A stretch of 64,000 nucleotides of DNA from Porphyromonas loveana (lineage in GTDB: Bacteria; Bacteroidota; Bacteroidia; Bacteroidales; Porphyromonadaceae): assembly GCF_003096695.1 (NCBI RefSeq), contig NZ_QEKY01000005.1:104285-168284 (forward strand). Direction: 5' to 3'. Of the stretch, positions 7,866-16,979 are shown piece after piece (the first letter of the stretch is position 1; each line of letters starts with the position of its first letter). Under the pieces are notes generated by a model. It was not told the DNA's origin and searched no databases. It saw only the letters and a list, made by a program, of their open reading frames with translations. A program made the translations under genes and the position numbers.

Positions 7866-9866
7866 TTATTTCTTCCTAATATCGTCTTTCACATCGCGTA
7901 CACAGCGCACATGCGCTCTCGTTGTAGAGACCCCGGAGACAGAGCCTCCCGAAGGGATTAGGATCGCTGCTTCTGAGAGAGCACTCCAATAATAACGCCC
8001 TGTCATAATGAATTGCACTGCACTATTATTATCGGTCTGGAGCTTTTCCACCAATTCGATCTCTGCCTTAGTAGGCAAACGCCAATCGTCCAAAGTAACT
8101 GTTTGCCCATTGACCACCCGTTCCTCCCAATACTCAGCACAAGTACCTAAAGCATTTCGGGTGGAAGAAGAAGAATTGGCATAATTGGACCATAAATAAT
8201 ATCCATTATGCATTTCCTTATAGGGTTGGATAACGGTAGCACCCAACTGAGAAGCAAGCTCAAAAGAGGGAGACACCATTTTGGAAACTTCCGGAGAATC
8301 CACCGTCACATTATCAGTATACTTGTACTCAACTCCTCCAGACGACCTTTTTCTATAGAAATCGCGACTCTCTCTTGGAGGGAAGCCTAAGATCATATTA
8401 CCAGAAGGAGACAAAATCACGATGTGGTAGATAGCCTTGTTATTGAGCCCCGATGCCAGATTACCGCCAGGCTGCCATGCGGAGGCGGTACCAGTCGTAT
8501 TGACTACATACTCGGATGGATTCTGCTTGATGGTTACATCCTTCGTAAGCCCCCCGACTTGATTGCGCACTCGGAATGTGATCTTCTTTGGCACATTATT
8601 CACCGGGAGCTTCGAATAAACCCTTATCTTACCACCCACTTCTGTCACAGAGGGGAACTGTCCCACATGGGCAGGAGGTGTCGTCTGATTGGCTTGATAA
8701 TAAGTAGTTATTTCTTGGCCTGTAGCCCCATCAACATAGGTATATGATGCTTTGATATTCTCAATCACGATAGATGAAGAGCTCTTATAGTCCAAAAATA
8801 CCTCCTCAATCATATTCATCACGGTCTCCTGCGGGATCACTTCCAGATACTGCGTATCTGGCAGGGTCTGACTCTCCGAATGTTCCGTCCATGGCTGTAC
8901 ATTGAAGTTGCCTTGTACTGCTACAGCTTCACCTTCGTTGAGTGCTCCCAGCACTTCGATCGTCACAGAGAGGCTGTACAAGTAGTTGCTGCGAATTTTC
9001 ATATCCGCAGCTTCAATAGGCACACGGTAATAGTATGGTTTGGCAGTGGTCTCACCTGCCTTCCGAAGATTGAGCAGAAGAACGATCTCTGGACGTTGAT
9101 CGGCCGGTGTGGTGACTTCCCAACTATTATAATAGGAGTAGAAGTGTACCGATCTGTTGTTATTCTCTTTGAGAGGGAAATATCCGAGCGTTTGCACCGT
9201 AGAAGAAGACGGTATTGCCTCAGTGATCAGATTGCCTTTGTCCCTATAATTACGGAACTTAGCAGCAGCAATTCCCACCAACTCATATCCGGCCACATTC
9301 ACCACAGGAGCATTGACCCGCACTTTGGCAGCCACGCGTTTGAGTTTGATGGTACCGAGTTGCTTACCCTCTGCTGTAGCCATATTGATGTTCTTAGCTG
9401 TTGAACCCACCATCGCAAAGCGATCTGCGGGAGTTCCCGATTCTGCCGTCACAGCAATTCGGTTAGTAACGAGGAAATTCTGCAGAGCCGCTTCGTTCAA
9501 CGGGGCAGCGAATCCGGCAATATTCGCCACGAGATATACCTTGAATTCGTTCGCTCCATTAAATTGCATTTGCATTGACTCAGGTACAGGGATGTAGTAG
9601 TTGCCTTCGGATTGTTGCGTAGGCACTACTTCCCACACCTTCGATCCTGCCTTGTAGAAGACTAGCGTAAGAGCATCAATCGTATTCTCTTGATAGGCAT
9701 TCTCTCCGACTTCCTCAGCACGGTCGCTCGCTTGACCTTGCTCAGACAACTGTATTCTCAAGACAAGGGAAGAAGCTCCATTATCGGGAATATCTTCTCG
9801 GATACATCCCGTTAGGGCACTCATCAGGAATGCTACCAAAAGTCCTATTGTGAATTTTGTTTTCAT
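7866..9866 (-). CDS. fimD: FimD, accessory/tip component of the major fimbria
   Basis: Lipoprotein precursor, 666 residues, lipobox SALTGC with Cys21. The N-terminal part is fimbrillin-like. The last ~120 residues hold a distinct module with GTCAEYWEER, WRLPTKAEIELVEKL, YYWSALSEA and RCVRDVKDD, of the type found at the ends of many Bacteroidetes surface proteins. In P. gingivalis FimD is a minor fimbrial component associated with adhesion. 17 bp after fimC and 9 bp before fimE, so part of one operon. Confidence 0.88.
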   Translation of the reverse strand: MKTKFTIGLLVAFLMSALTGCIREDIPDNGASSLVLRIQLSEQGQASDRAEEVGENAYQENTIDALTLVFYKAGSKVWEVVPTQQSEGNYYIPVPESMQMQFNGANEFKVYLVANIAGFAAPLNEAALQNFLVTNRIAVTAESGTPADRFAMVGSTAKNINMATAEGKQLGTIKLKRVAAKVRVNAPVVNVAGYELVGIAAAKFRNYRDKGNLITEAIPSSSTVQTLGYFPLKENNNRSVHFYSYYNSWEVTTPADQRPEIVLLLNLRKAGETTAKPYYYRVPIEAADMKIRSNYLYSLSVTIEVLGALNEGEAVAVQGNFNVQPWTEHSESQTLPDTQYLEVIPQETVMNMIEEVFLDYKSSSSIVIENIKASYTYVDGATGQEITTYYQANQTTPPAHVGQFPSVTEVGGKIRVYSKLPVNNVPKKITFRVRNQVGGLTKDVTIKQNPSEYVVNTTGTASAWQPGGNLASGLNNKAIYHIVILSPSGNMILGFPPRESRDFYRKRSSGGVEYKYTDNVTVDSPEVSKMVSPSFELASQLGATVIQPYKEMHNGYYLWSNYANSSSSTRNALGTCAEYWEERVVNGQTVTLDDWRLPTKAEIELVEKLQTDNNSAVQFIMTGRYYWSALSEAAILIPSGGSVSGVSTTRAHVRCVRDVKDDIRKK

Positions 9867-9883
9867 CTTCGTTTCTCCTTTCT

Positions 9884-11245
9884 TTATGAAGCACCCTGCA
9901 CTACTTTGATGTAGCTCAATTGTTCACCACTGTTGAGCTTGAGCACTACTTTCTTGCCATTGACTGTGAAGTAGAGATTGGTTCTGCGCTCTGAGTTGCC
10001 CGGATTCTTCAAAGGTTTCACTTGAATAGTATAAGTGGTCTCGCCATCCGCAGCACCGGTTGTTGTACCTATGATGCCAAATTCGAGTCCGTTGTCAAGC
10101 GTTGCCTGCCACTGACTGCCGTTGGTTCCTTTGATTTTGACTTGGAAGCTCAACGGATTTGCTTGTGTCACATAGTTATCCTGCGTCAGCACCGTCTGAG
10201 GATTCACCATGACAAAGTGAGGAACAAGGAAACCATAATTGAGATTCTCTAGTGTCCACGGGAGCACCTCTGTATTGAGCAGGAGAGCAGAAAACTCTCC
10301 CATCTTTGTGATCGTACCCGAGAGCTTGTAGTGATGGTTACGGTGAATGGCATAGTGATGGTCGGTTGCAGTCGTCGCATCATTTACATAACCATAGTAT
10401 CGCGTCTTAACACCATTATAAATAGCCTCAATAACGAGTTGTGTAGCACGACCTGTCGTATCTGAAACCGAACCGATGTTCTCATATACATAGAGAGGAG
10501 TCGTATTGGGGATGAGGTCTTGTGCGCCGCCGTTATTGGTCAGGGAGAGATTATAATTGTTCGTCCAATTCCAAAAAGCAGTCGGCTTGCTTGTACTTCC
10601 TTCCACGAGACGCGAATTCCGTGCGTTACGGAGGATGCTTGCTCCCACAATTTTAACGACATCGCCTACGGGTGTATTCTGCTTGATGTCCAACGTAATC
10701 TTAGCGACGGCACGTACGAGGTTTATCGTAGTGGAGACTGTGTGGTCGGGATTCAGCGTGACTGGAGTCGCAGTCTTACCGGTCATCATGAATGGTTGGA
10801 CTGCCGAAACTGCAACCACTGGCATCTGCAACGCATCCAATTCGTACTTAAACAAGAGACGATCGAGCTGCTCCGTGAGAATAGCCGGTTCGTTGGCTAT
10901 CACATAGACGTGACGAGGACCGGCATGAGCAGTGATCTCAAATGGATTATTAAAGTCAGTCTCACCCGACTTATAAAGCTTCTGTTGATCCACGACAAGG
11001 AGTCCTCCCGTGCCTTCACGGAAAACGTAGATACGTATCGTTTTGATGAGGTCCTCACCACTGTACAGATCACCGGCGCGCATCTCTACATCGGCAAGTG
11101 ACAGTTTCACAGTAGCCAGTTCGTCCGAGTCCGGTCCGACGGGCTTGTCTTCCTTACTACACGCAGCCAACCCTGCTGCCAGAAGCAACAATAGGAAGAG
11201 GCGGGGAAGTAGTCCGGATGTTAGTCGAAAGTATTTCATTTCCAT
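9884..11245 (-). CDS. fimC: FimC, accessory component of the major fimbria
   Basis: Lipoprotein precursor, 453 residues. Hydrophobic signal ending LAAGLAACSKED, with Cys29 from the first Met; a Met two codons later is an alternative start. Fimbrillin-like N-terminal domain (LSLADVEMRAGDLYSG..IKTIRIYVF). The C-terminal half resembles FimE and FimD segments (NPQTVLTQDNYVTQ..). Known P. gingivalis FimC incorporates as a minor, probably tip-proximal subunit. It starts 14 bp after fimB stops. Confidence 0.88.
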   Translation of the reverse strand: MEMKYFRLTSGLLPRLFLLLLLAAGLAACSKEDKPVGPDSDELATVKLSLADVEMRAGDLYSGEDLIKTIRIYVFREGTGGLLVVDQQKLYKSGETDFNNPFEITAHAGPRHVYVIANEPAILTEQLDRLLFKYELDALQMPVVAVSAVQPFMMTGKTATPVTLNPDHTVSTTINLVRAVAKITLDIKQNTPVGDVVKIVGASILRNARNSRLVEGSTSKPTAFWNWTNNYNLSLTNNGGAQDLIPNTTPLYVYENIGSVSDTTGRATQLVIEAIYNGVKTRYYGYVNDATTATDHHYAIHRNHHYKLSGTITKMGEFSALLLNTEVLPWTLENLNYGFLVPHFVMVNPQTVLTQDNYVTQANPLSFQVKIKGTNGSQWQATLDNGLEFGIIGTTTGAADGETTYTIQVKPLKNPGNSERRTNLYFTVNGKKVVLKLNSGEQLSYIKVVQGAS

Positions 11246-11259
11246 AGTGGGTTTTCAGA

Positions 11260-12171
11260 TTAGTATTCGGCGTATTGTTGCACAACGTTCCAAGGCGTAA
11301 CGTTCACAACAACGTTCACATTAGCACCGCGGAGATCGATGTAGATATTGAGCATTTTGCCCGCTACGGGAACAAAAGGAGTCCCGTCAGAGCCCTCGGT
11401 AAACGAGAGCGCCGTAGCACCGTTAATAAGAAAGTCCAGATGCAGGGGCGAAGCGTTGAGCGTGGGATAAATTCTGAATACGGACGAGATAAAGTCTCCA
11501 TCCTCTATCTGTCCTTCGGGGCGGTATTGCACGGCGTTGCCGATTAGCTCAGCGAGGCCGGTATAGGTGTCGGGAGTCTCTCCCAGCAAAATGTCGGCAT
11601 AGTCTGGCAAATCACGCACAGTGTGCGCATCAAGCCAGTCCTTATAGCCACGTACGAAGATGTGCACTTGTGCCGTACGGCGGTAGATGTCGATAGTCCG
11701 TTCTGTGCCCTGCTCAATAGATCCGTACTCGATGGGGCAAGTGAGGGCACCGGAGAATAGGTCTTTAGGCGACTGAGCTATGCCGTTGGCAGAGGAGAGC
11801 CTGAAGAATAAGTCTTTGACGTCATGCACATGGGCTGTCGCAGCCAGTGCATCGTCACTTGGATTGGCCCAAGCGACAAACGAAACGCTCTTGGGACCGT
11901 CATATTCCAATGGGATCGGCTTATGTGTAGCCACTTCGGCAGCAGTCATCATCAGTCGATCGATGCGGCGACCGTTCTCGTCGAATACAAAGATAACGAC
12001 GCGCTCCACGTCACCGGATTCAGTAATATCTTGCATATCGGCATCCCAGGCCCTCACCGTCAGGCGGAATGGGCGGGGACAATCGGAATAGTCCTCCTTG
12101 ATGCATCCTGTCAGTATTCCGGAGAGGAGTACGATCAGTATCGATACGATATATTTCTTAGCGTCGTTCAT
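11260..12171 (-). CDS. fimB: FimB, anchor and length regulator of the major fimbria (full length)
   Basis: Lipoprotein, 303 residues, lipobox SGILTGC with Cys23. I chose the start at 12171 (MNDAKKYIV) since the longer ORF only adds untypical sequence upstream of the signal peptide. FimB in P. gingivalis anchors the FimA fibre in the outer membrane and limits its length; the ATCC 33277 allele is truncated by a nonsense mutation, giving long, easily shed fibres. Here the frame is open to VTPWNVVQQYAEY, so a functional anchor is expected. It follows fimA by 148 bp. Confidence 0.9.
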   Translation of the reverse strand: MNDAKKYIVSILIVLLSGILTGCIKEDYSDCPRPFRLTVRAWDADMQDITESGDVERVVIFVFDENGRRIDRLMMTAAEVATHKPIPLEYDGPKSVSFVAWANPSDDALAATAHVHDVKDLFFRLSSANGIAQSPKDLFSGALTCPIEYGSIEQGTERTIDIYRRTAQVHIFVRGYKDWLDAHTVRDLPDYADILLGETPDTYTGLAELIGNAVQYRPEGQIEDGDFISSVFRIYPTLNASPLHLDFLINGATALSFTEGSDGTPFVPVAGKMLNIYIDLRGANVNVVVNVTPWNVVQQYAEY

Positions 12172-12319
12172 AATGGTAGTTCTTTGCTTTTGTTCGTGTT
12201 TTGGTTCTCTCTTATGAGAGAAAAAATTGTAGAATGCTCGGGAGCGGAACGGTAACCCCGCTCCCTGCATTCAGCTATTGACAAACTATCTTAATAGTTC
12301 TTTCGTCAGTCTGTGGTGA

Positions 12320-13480
12320 TTACCAAGTAGCGTTCTGATTTACAACAACCCAAGGAGTAACAGTGCAATTAACATTCAAGTTAGCCTGTACAGGTTGAGG
12401 ATTTTCAGGTGTATCTGTACCAGGGCCAGTAATCGTCAATGCAATCTTGTAATGGTTGTTACGAACAATCTTGTTTTCTGCTGTGTGAGTACCAGTATAA
12501 GTATAGCCATTACCATTGTAATTAACCAATACCGGATAGTAAGTAATACCTTCAGCGTTACAGAACCCTGCAGCAATAGCGTCTGCCAAAGCCTGACCCG
12601 TAAGAGCGTTGCCATTCTTATCAAGAAGTTTACCATAGATACAGAGAATCGTAGGACGCAATTCGTTCGTCACATCATATTTGCTTTCTAACACATAGAA
12701 ACCTGCTCCTACAGCATAGTCAGACTTTAAAGAAGTCTCTTCTGTATATGATTCGCCAGTTGCATCCGGAGTGTAAAGACCGGCAGGTGTAGCCACACCA
12801 AACAGATAAGCCTTAGTGTCAGTAACCAAAGACGAACCAAAGATCTTAGAATCCTTCTTTGCCACGAGAGCTGCAATCTTAGCATCGTCAGTTTTGAAAG
12901 AATAGTAGTTTTCATACTGCGTAGCCATATTAACCGTTACTCCCGAAAATGACATTCCTGCATGTACACGAGTTACTGCAAGAGGAGAGCCTTCAGAAAT
13001 GAGGTTGTCCGATGTTGTTCCTGTAGGATAGCCGTAATGATTGGCTCCCGGTTTAATCGTGAAAGTGGCAGACTCACCTGTCATCACCAAACCTTGAGCC
13101 GACTGATTAGCAGCAACCAATTCTGTGGTCAGTGCCATAACTTCATTATAGCTCTTGCCATCAAGGGTATAATTGTGGTTGGCGATCACAACTAACTTGC
13201 GGTTGGCACCAGACTTACAAGTGATACCTTCAACCTTAGTTACACCATTAGCATCTTCAACCGTCTTGAGTGCTTCTTGCACTTGACCAGAATAGACCAT
13301 AGCCGTGAGCTTCGTGATCTTAGCATCTGCAAGGCCATCGCCCACAGCACGTCCTTCGCCAGTCTTAATTACGAAGCTTACAGTAGCATCAGTTTCAACG
13401 ATGGGTCCCTCGTTGTCTTTGTTACAAGCTGCCAAAGCAAGAGCAGCAAGTCCCAATAAGAAAAATTTTGTCTTTTTCAT
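12320..13480 (-). CDS. fimA: FimA, major fimbrillin
   Basis: Main structural subunit of the long fimbria, 386 residues as precursor. Signal with lipobox ALAAC (Cys19). The likely gingipain cleavage site is after Arg44 (GEGR/AVGDG), which frees the polymerising mature chain. The C-terminus CTVTPWVVVNQNATW is the donor-strand region. I start it at 13480; the ORF extends 62 codons upstream but runs back into pgmA in another frame. The mature sequence (KITKLTAMVYSGQVQEALKT..) resembles type II-like fimA alleles more than type I, from memory. Confidence 0.96.
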   Translation of the reverse strand: MKKTKFFLLGLAALALAACNKDNEGPIVETDATVSFVIKTGEGRAVGDGLADAKITKLTAMVYSGQVQEALKTVEDANGVTKVEGITCKSGANRKLVVIANHNYTLDGKSYNEVMALTTELVAANQSAQGLVMTGESATFTIKPGANHYGYPTGTTSDNLISEGSPLAVTRVHAGMSFSGVTVNMATQYENYYSFKTDDAKIAALVAKKDSKIFGSSLVTDTKAYLFGVATPAGLYTPDATGESYTEETSLKSDYAVGAGFYVLESKYDVTNELRPTILCIYGKLLDKNGNALTGQALADAIAAGFCNAEGITYYPVLVNYNGNGYTYTGTHTAENKIVRNNHYKIALTITGPGTDTPENPQPVQANLNVNCTVTPWVVVNQNATW

Positions 13481-13560
13481 CTCGTTTTTTGTTTTTAAAA
13501 AAGTGAATATTGTTTTCGATTGTTTCCTTAGTAGGATTTTTCTGTATTTGCTTCTTTGTC

Positions 13561-15036
13561 TTAGAGGTTGTCCTGCATATAGAGACGCAGTTCGTTGAGG
13601 TTGTGCTGTGCACCGGGCATGCCATGCTGAGCAGCATAGGAGAGATATTTTTCGGCTTCCGTCCACTTCTCATTGTAAGCGTATGCCAATCCCAAGAGTG
13701 TCCACAATTTCTGCTCAGACTTGCGAGCTTCGAGACGGCGAAGAGCCTCGGCATAGCGACCTGCACGCATATCGATGATAGCAGCATTAGCAGTAGGTTC
13801 TATGGCTTGGGGGAATGCCGCCTCTGCGATAGTCCACGTCTCGTAACGCTCGGCGCTACCCTCGGGATAGCTCTGTGCCACAGCATAGACCTCGGCCAAG
13901 CTCAAACGAGTCGGATGCGTCTTAATAATCTCGCGAGCCTTATCCAGCTCGAAACCTTTGACAACGATATGGAAAGTGAGTTCACTACGACGCAGAGGAG
14001 GATAGAAGCTGGCCAAGAGCGTAGCATAAGTAGTGCCACCGTCGAGCGCTTGGAGAGCTGACGGACGTTCTTCTACCGATTTTTCGTCGATAATCCGGAG
14101 GATGGCGTCACGATTGGGCAGATTGCTCTTAGCCACAGCAGCCTTGAGACCGTCCCAGTCTTGCCCCTTCCAGTCAGACTCGAATCGTCCTTTGAGAATC
14201 GGGTACTTGCCCACGAGGTAGTCGGCAAAAGAGTTCGCTCTGTTTTTGGAAAGCTGGAGGTTGTAGTCCACCCCACCCTCAGGTGAAGCATAACCCACCA
14301 TGCTTAGCTTCTCGAATGTGATGTCGCTATTGCCTCTGAGTTCTTTCAGCTTGCTGTCAATACGTTGCAATTCGGCGGGGTTGCCGTCAAAGTTGGGCAA
14401 TACCTCGTATTTGCCTACCTGATAGGCCAGATGCGCCGAGAGACTCTCCTCACGCACCTTCACTAGTTCGCCTTCCGGTACCATGATGTTATATTGGTAA
14501 TTAGCCTCATAGAGGGGCACCAATGCATCGTCGGTAAGAGAGGTCTCTTCATGTCCCATCGGACATTCGGCGCAACCTGTGTTCTCTGCCATGAGAATGA
14601 GAGACGAATTGCGCATCCAAGGGTGGTAAGGAGTGGTCGTGGCATAGTCCAAATTCTGCGCCTTACCGTTGCGGCGATTGACCACAGCAGCAGGCTTTGT
14701 CTCTGGATTATTGAAAGGATGTTTTTTGTTGAGCGACACTCGTCGATCCACAATGCGGTAGCGTTTGTTACCGGCCAGCACGAAGGGGCGTAAGGCCACC
14801 TGCTCGCCCGAAGTATTGGACTGGATCACGGGCGTAACAACCATCAAGAGATTACTTTTCATATCGGGCATAGCCGTCAGATCGAGGTTCATCTTCACCT
14901 CGGCCGTGCGTCCTTTCTTTTTGATCACATGTTTCTCTGGCACCTGAATGCCGCTTAGGTGGTTTTGCTGCGCCGAGAGGACGAGGGCAGAAGCTCCAAC
15001 AAGGAGCGATAGGATGATATAGCGACTGAGTTTCAT
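13561..15036 (-). CDS. pgmA: PgmA, fim-cluster accessory protein with OmpA-like domain
   Basis: 491 residues with a Sec signal (ILSLLVGASALVLSA). The N-terminal ~200 residues are a DUF3868-type region. An OmpA-like segment around 240-330 (LSMVGYASPEGG, NLQLSKNRANSFADYL) suggests periplasmic attachment to peptidoglycan. The C-terminal ~110 residues look TPR-like (WTLLGLAYAYNEKWTEAEKYL). It sits between fimX and fimA, only 80 bp ahead of fimA. In P. gingivalis pgmA is associated with fimbrial expression and anchorage. Homologous genes flank other Bacteroidales fimbrillin loci. Confidence 0.85.
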   Translation of the reverse strand: MKLSRYIILSLLVGASALVLSAQQNHLSGIQVPEKHVIKKKGRTAEVKMNLDLTAMPDMKSNLLMVVTPVIQSNTSGEQVALRPFVLAGNKRYRIVDRRVSLNKKHPFNNPETKPAAVVNRRNGKAQNLDYATTTPYHPWMRNSSLILMAENTGCAECPMGHEETSLTDDALVPLYEANYQYNIMVPEGELVKVREESLSAHLAYQVGKYEVLPNFDGNPAELQRIDSKLKELRGNSDITFEKLSMVGYASPEGGVDYNLQLSKNRANSFADYLVGKYPILKGRFESDWKGQDWDGLKAAVAKSNLPNRDAILRIIDEKSVEERPSALQALDGGTTYATLLASFYPPLRRSELTFHIVVKGFELDKAREIIKTHPTRLSLAEVYAVAQSYPEGSAERYETWTIAEAAFPQAIEPTANAAIIDMRAGRYAEALRRLEARKSEQKLWTLLGLAYAYNEKWTEAEKYLSYAAQHGMPGAQHNLNELRLYMQDNL

Positions 15037-15061
15037 AGCTTCTTACAGATATAAAAAGTGA

Positions 15062-15643
15062 TTACTTAATAATGTAGATGAGTGAGAGGGTGGCCTTGGT
15101 GACACCGAAGTAGTCATACTTGCCCTCACCGATCTTCTTACCGCACTTGGCACATTCGTATTTGCTGTAGTCCAGATTGACATAGCCGGCACTAATGGAG
15201 GCTTCGAGGTTCCATCTGCGCCCCAGCAACCACTGATAACCATAAGTCAGACCGGCACCAATACCATAGCCTTCGTGGCGATAGTTATTGAGTTTTTTGA
15301 GACGACCGATGGGAATGTCGATGTCATTGACATTGTACTCACCGCCGATGGCATGCAAGCCGAAGAAGTGACCGGAGAAAGCCTCACAAGTCCAGTAACG
15401 AAGCTCTGGTGCTACAAGCCAGTGCTTGAGTTTGCGATGATGTTCGAAGGTAAACGGATTGTAACCACCCGAAATATCGAGTGTCCATTTTTTGCCCAAG
15501 CGAAACTCCAATCCGGCATTAGGCGTGGTCGTAGCTCCATAAAGCAAATTGGTCTTGAGAGCCACGTTTTGCGCGTGGAGAGCAGAGAGAAATCCTGCCA
15601 TCAGTGCAATTCCGACTAATAATAATCGTACTTTCCTTTTCAT
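15062..15643 (-). CDS. fimX: FimX, DUF3575 outer-membrane protein
   Basis: 193 residues with a signal peptide ending in ALHAQ. The body alternates short hydrophobic strands as in an 8-stranded beta-barrel (NVALKTNLLYGATTTPNAGLEF..), the DUF3575 family. An exposed CxxC (YECAKCGKK) near residue 166 could bind a metal or form a disulfide. It is the first gene of the fim cluster, 25 bp before pgmA. In P. gingivalis the response regulator FimR acts at the promoter of this first gene rather than directly at fimA. Confidence 0.85.
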   Translation of the reverse strand: MKRKVRLLLVGIALMAGFLSALHAQNVALKTNLLYGATTTPNAGLEFRLGKKWTLDISGGYNPFTFEHHRKLKHWLVAPELRYWTCEAFSGHFFGLHAIGGEYNVNDIDIPIGRLKKLNNYRHEGYGIGAGLTYGYQWLLGRRWNLEASISAGYVNLDYSKYECAKCGKKIGEGKYDYFGVTKATLSLIYIIK

Positions 15644-15709
15644 AATACTATAGTAGTGGTAGTGTGATAACTTTTCTTCTCATGCAATCACAGTATTGAG
15701 CACTCTGAA

Positions 15710-15740
15710 TGAGAGGGAAGCACACATTGCTTCCCTCTCA
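15710..15740 (-). promoter_or_regulatory. Perfect 12-bp hairpin in the fimX leader
   Basis: TGAGAGGGAAGC pairs with GCTTCCCTCTCA over a 7-nt loop. No T tract follows on either strand, so it is not a standard terminator. If transcription begins near 15759 the hairpin is in the untranslated leader of fimX. Confidence 0.55.
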
Positions 15741-15765
15741 TGATGCTGACTCAACTCTTCAAAGG

Positions 15766-15773
15766 CAAAATTA
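15766..15773 (-). promoter_or_regulatory. Candidate fimX -7 promoter element
   Basis: Minus-strand TAATTTTG matches TAnnTTTG. It would start the fim transcript around 15759, leaving a leader of about 115 nt that contains the hairpin at 15710-15740. Confidence 0.45.
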
Positions 15774-15793
15774 CTGCCATCCTCTATATTGTA

Positions 15794-15836
15794 TATACGT
15801 AAAAACACGTAAAATGCTACGTGCATATACGTAAAA
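15794..15836. repeat. ACGTAAAA repeats upstream of fimX, possible activator sites
   Basis: Three exact ACGTAAAA copies begin at 15797, 15807 and 15829; two of them sit in the longer ATATACGTAAAA 32 bp apart. A related ACGTAAAT lies near 15871. They sit just upstream of the candidate fimX -7 box, where an activator would bind. FimR is the obvious candidate by published biology, but the site itself is my inference. Confidence 0.5.
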
Positions 15837-15963
15837 CACCCAATTATAGCGTATTTCTCAGCAGAGCACGACGTAAATAGAGGTTTTAGGGGGAGAAAGA
15901 GGAAAGCGTTCGGAGTCATTCGAGCCACCTGAACCATCGGATAATTCCGACGACTCGAACTTT

Positions 15964-16971
15964 CTACAATTGGGAGAAGAGCTTCCTGCCTCGGACGTAG
16001 TATTGGAAGACAATGGAGTAAGGCTTCATCGGGGCAGGGATGGGGCCAAGGCGAAGATTATCTGCTCGCGAAGCGGAGAAGTTCGCTCGCATACGACGAT
16101 AGTCCCGACGAGCGCGAAAGAGCGAAGCCACATGGCGGAATCGACCAGAGAAGAGGAACATCATGGCCGAGAGACCATCCAACCATGCGCGGATGCGCAT
16201 CGTATGTCGGAGGTCTGCATCGGGCAGATTCTTGTAGAGCATCAGCAGGTTGTTGCGGAAGTTGAGATACGTCTTGCGGGGATTCTTGGCATCCAAACTG
16301 CCACCACCCAAATGATAAACGACGGAGTGTGGCGTCACTGCCACTCGCCAACCACGGCTATGAAGCCTCCAGCAGAGATCGATCTCTTCCTGATGGGCAA
16401 AGAAGCGCGGATCCAATCCTCCTACTGCTCTATACACCTGCCGACGGACGAAAAGAGCAGCTCCCGAAGCCCAAAACACCTCTGTCGTGTCATCGTACTG
16501 ACCGGCATCGGTCTCCAGCGTACTGAATATACGTCCCCGACAGAAGGGATAGCCCAGGCGATCGAGGTAGCCACCCGCAGCTCCTGCGTATTCAAAAGAA
16601 CCCCGCTCTCGAAGGGAACGAATCTTGGGCTGCACAGCAGCCACATCGCTACGGTCGCGCAACAACGCCAGCGGGGCGTCGAGCCATCCGGCTGTCACCT
16701 CCACATCACTATTGAGCAGGACCATGCAGTCGCATTCGGTCAGCTCGATGGCACGGTTATAGCCTTCGGCAAATCCGTAATTCTCAGGAAAGACGATCAG
16801 CTCCACCTGCGGGTATTCTCGGCGAAGGAAGTCCACAGAGTCGTCCGTGGATCCGTTGTCGGCCACGATGAGGCGCGCCGACTGCTGCGGCGTATGGGCC
16901 ACAAGCGCGGGGAGGTACTTCTCCAACATAGAGCGCCCGTTCCAGTTGAGGATGATAACGGCTGTGGTCAT
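15964..16971 (-). CDS. Family 2 glycosyltransferase
   Basis: 335 residues. GT-A fold: VIILNWNGRSMLEKYLPAL at the N-terminus, DNGSTDDSVDFL near residue 40, LNSDVEVTAGWLDAP (the DxD-like motif) near 88, and EEIDLCWRLHSRGWRV near 197. It resembles rhamnosyl or other cell-surface sugar transferases. A C-terminal amphipathic region (RFRHVASLFRARRDYRRMRANF) suggests membrane association. Start at 16971 leaves 8 bp after the acyltransferase stop. Sugar donor and acceptor are unknown; the neighbour suggests an envelope glycolipid. Confidence 0.85.
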   Translation of the reverse strand: MTTAVIILNWNGRSMLEKYLPALVAHTPQQSARLIVADNGSTDDSVDFLRREYPQVELIVFPENYGFAEGYNRAIELTECDCMVLLNSDVEVTAGWLDAPLALLRDRSDVAAVQPKIRSLRERGSFEYAGAAGGYLDRLGYPFCRGRIFSTLETDAGQYDDTTEVFWASGAALFVRRQVYRAVGGLDPRFFAHQEEIDLCWRLHSRGWRVAVTPHSVVYHLGGGSLDAKNPRKTYLNFRNNLLMLYKNLPDADLRHTMRIRAWLDGLSAMMFLFSGRFRHVASLFRARRDYRRMRANFSASRADNLRLGPIPAPMKPYSIVFQYYVRGRKLFSQL

Positions 16972-16979
16972 AGGGATGG

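Noticed and set aside
15680..15937. 85-codon minus-strand ORF upstream of fimX
   Set aside because: Runs through the fimX hairpin and ACGTAAAA repeats; no recognisable product.
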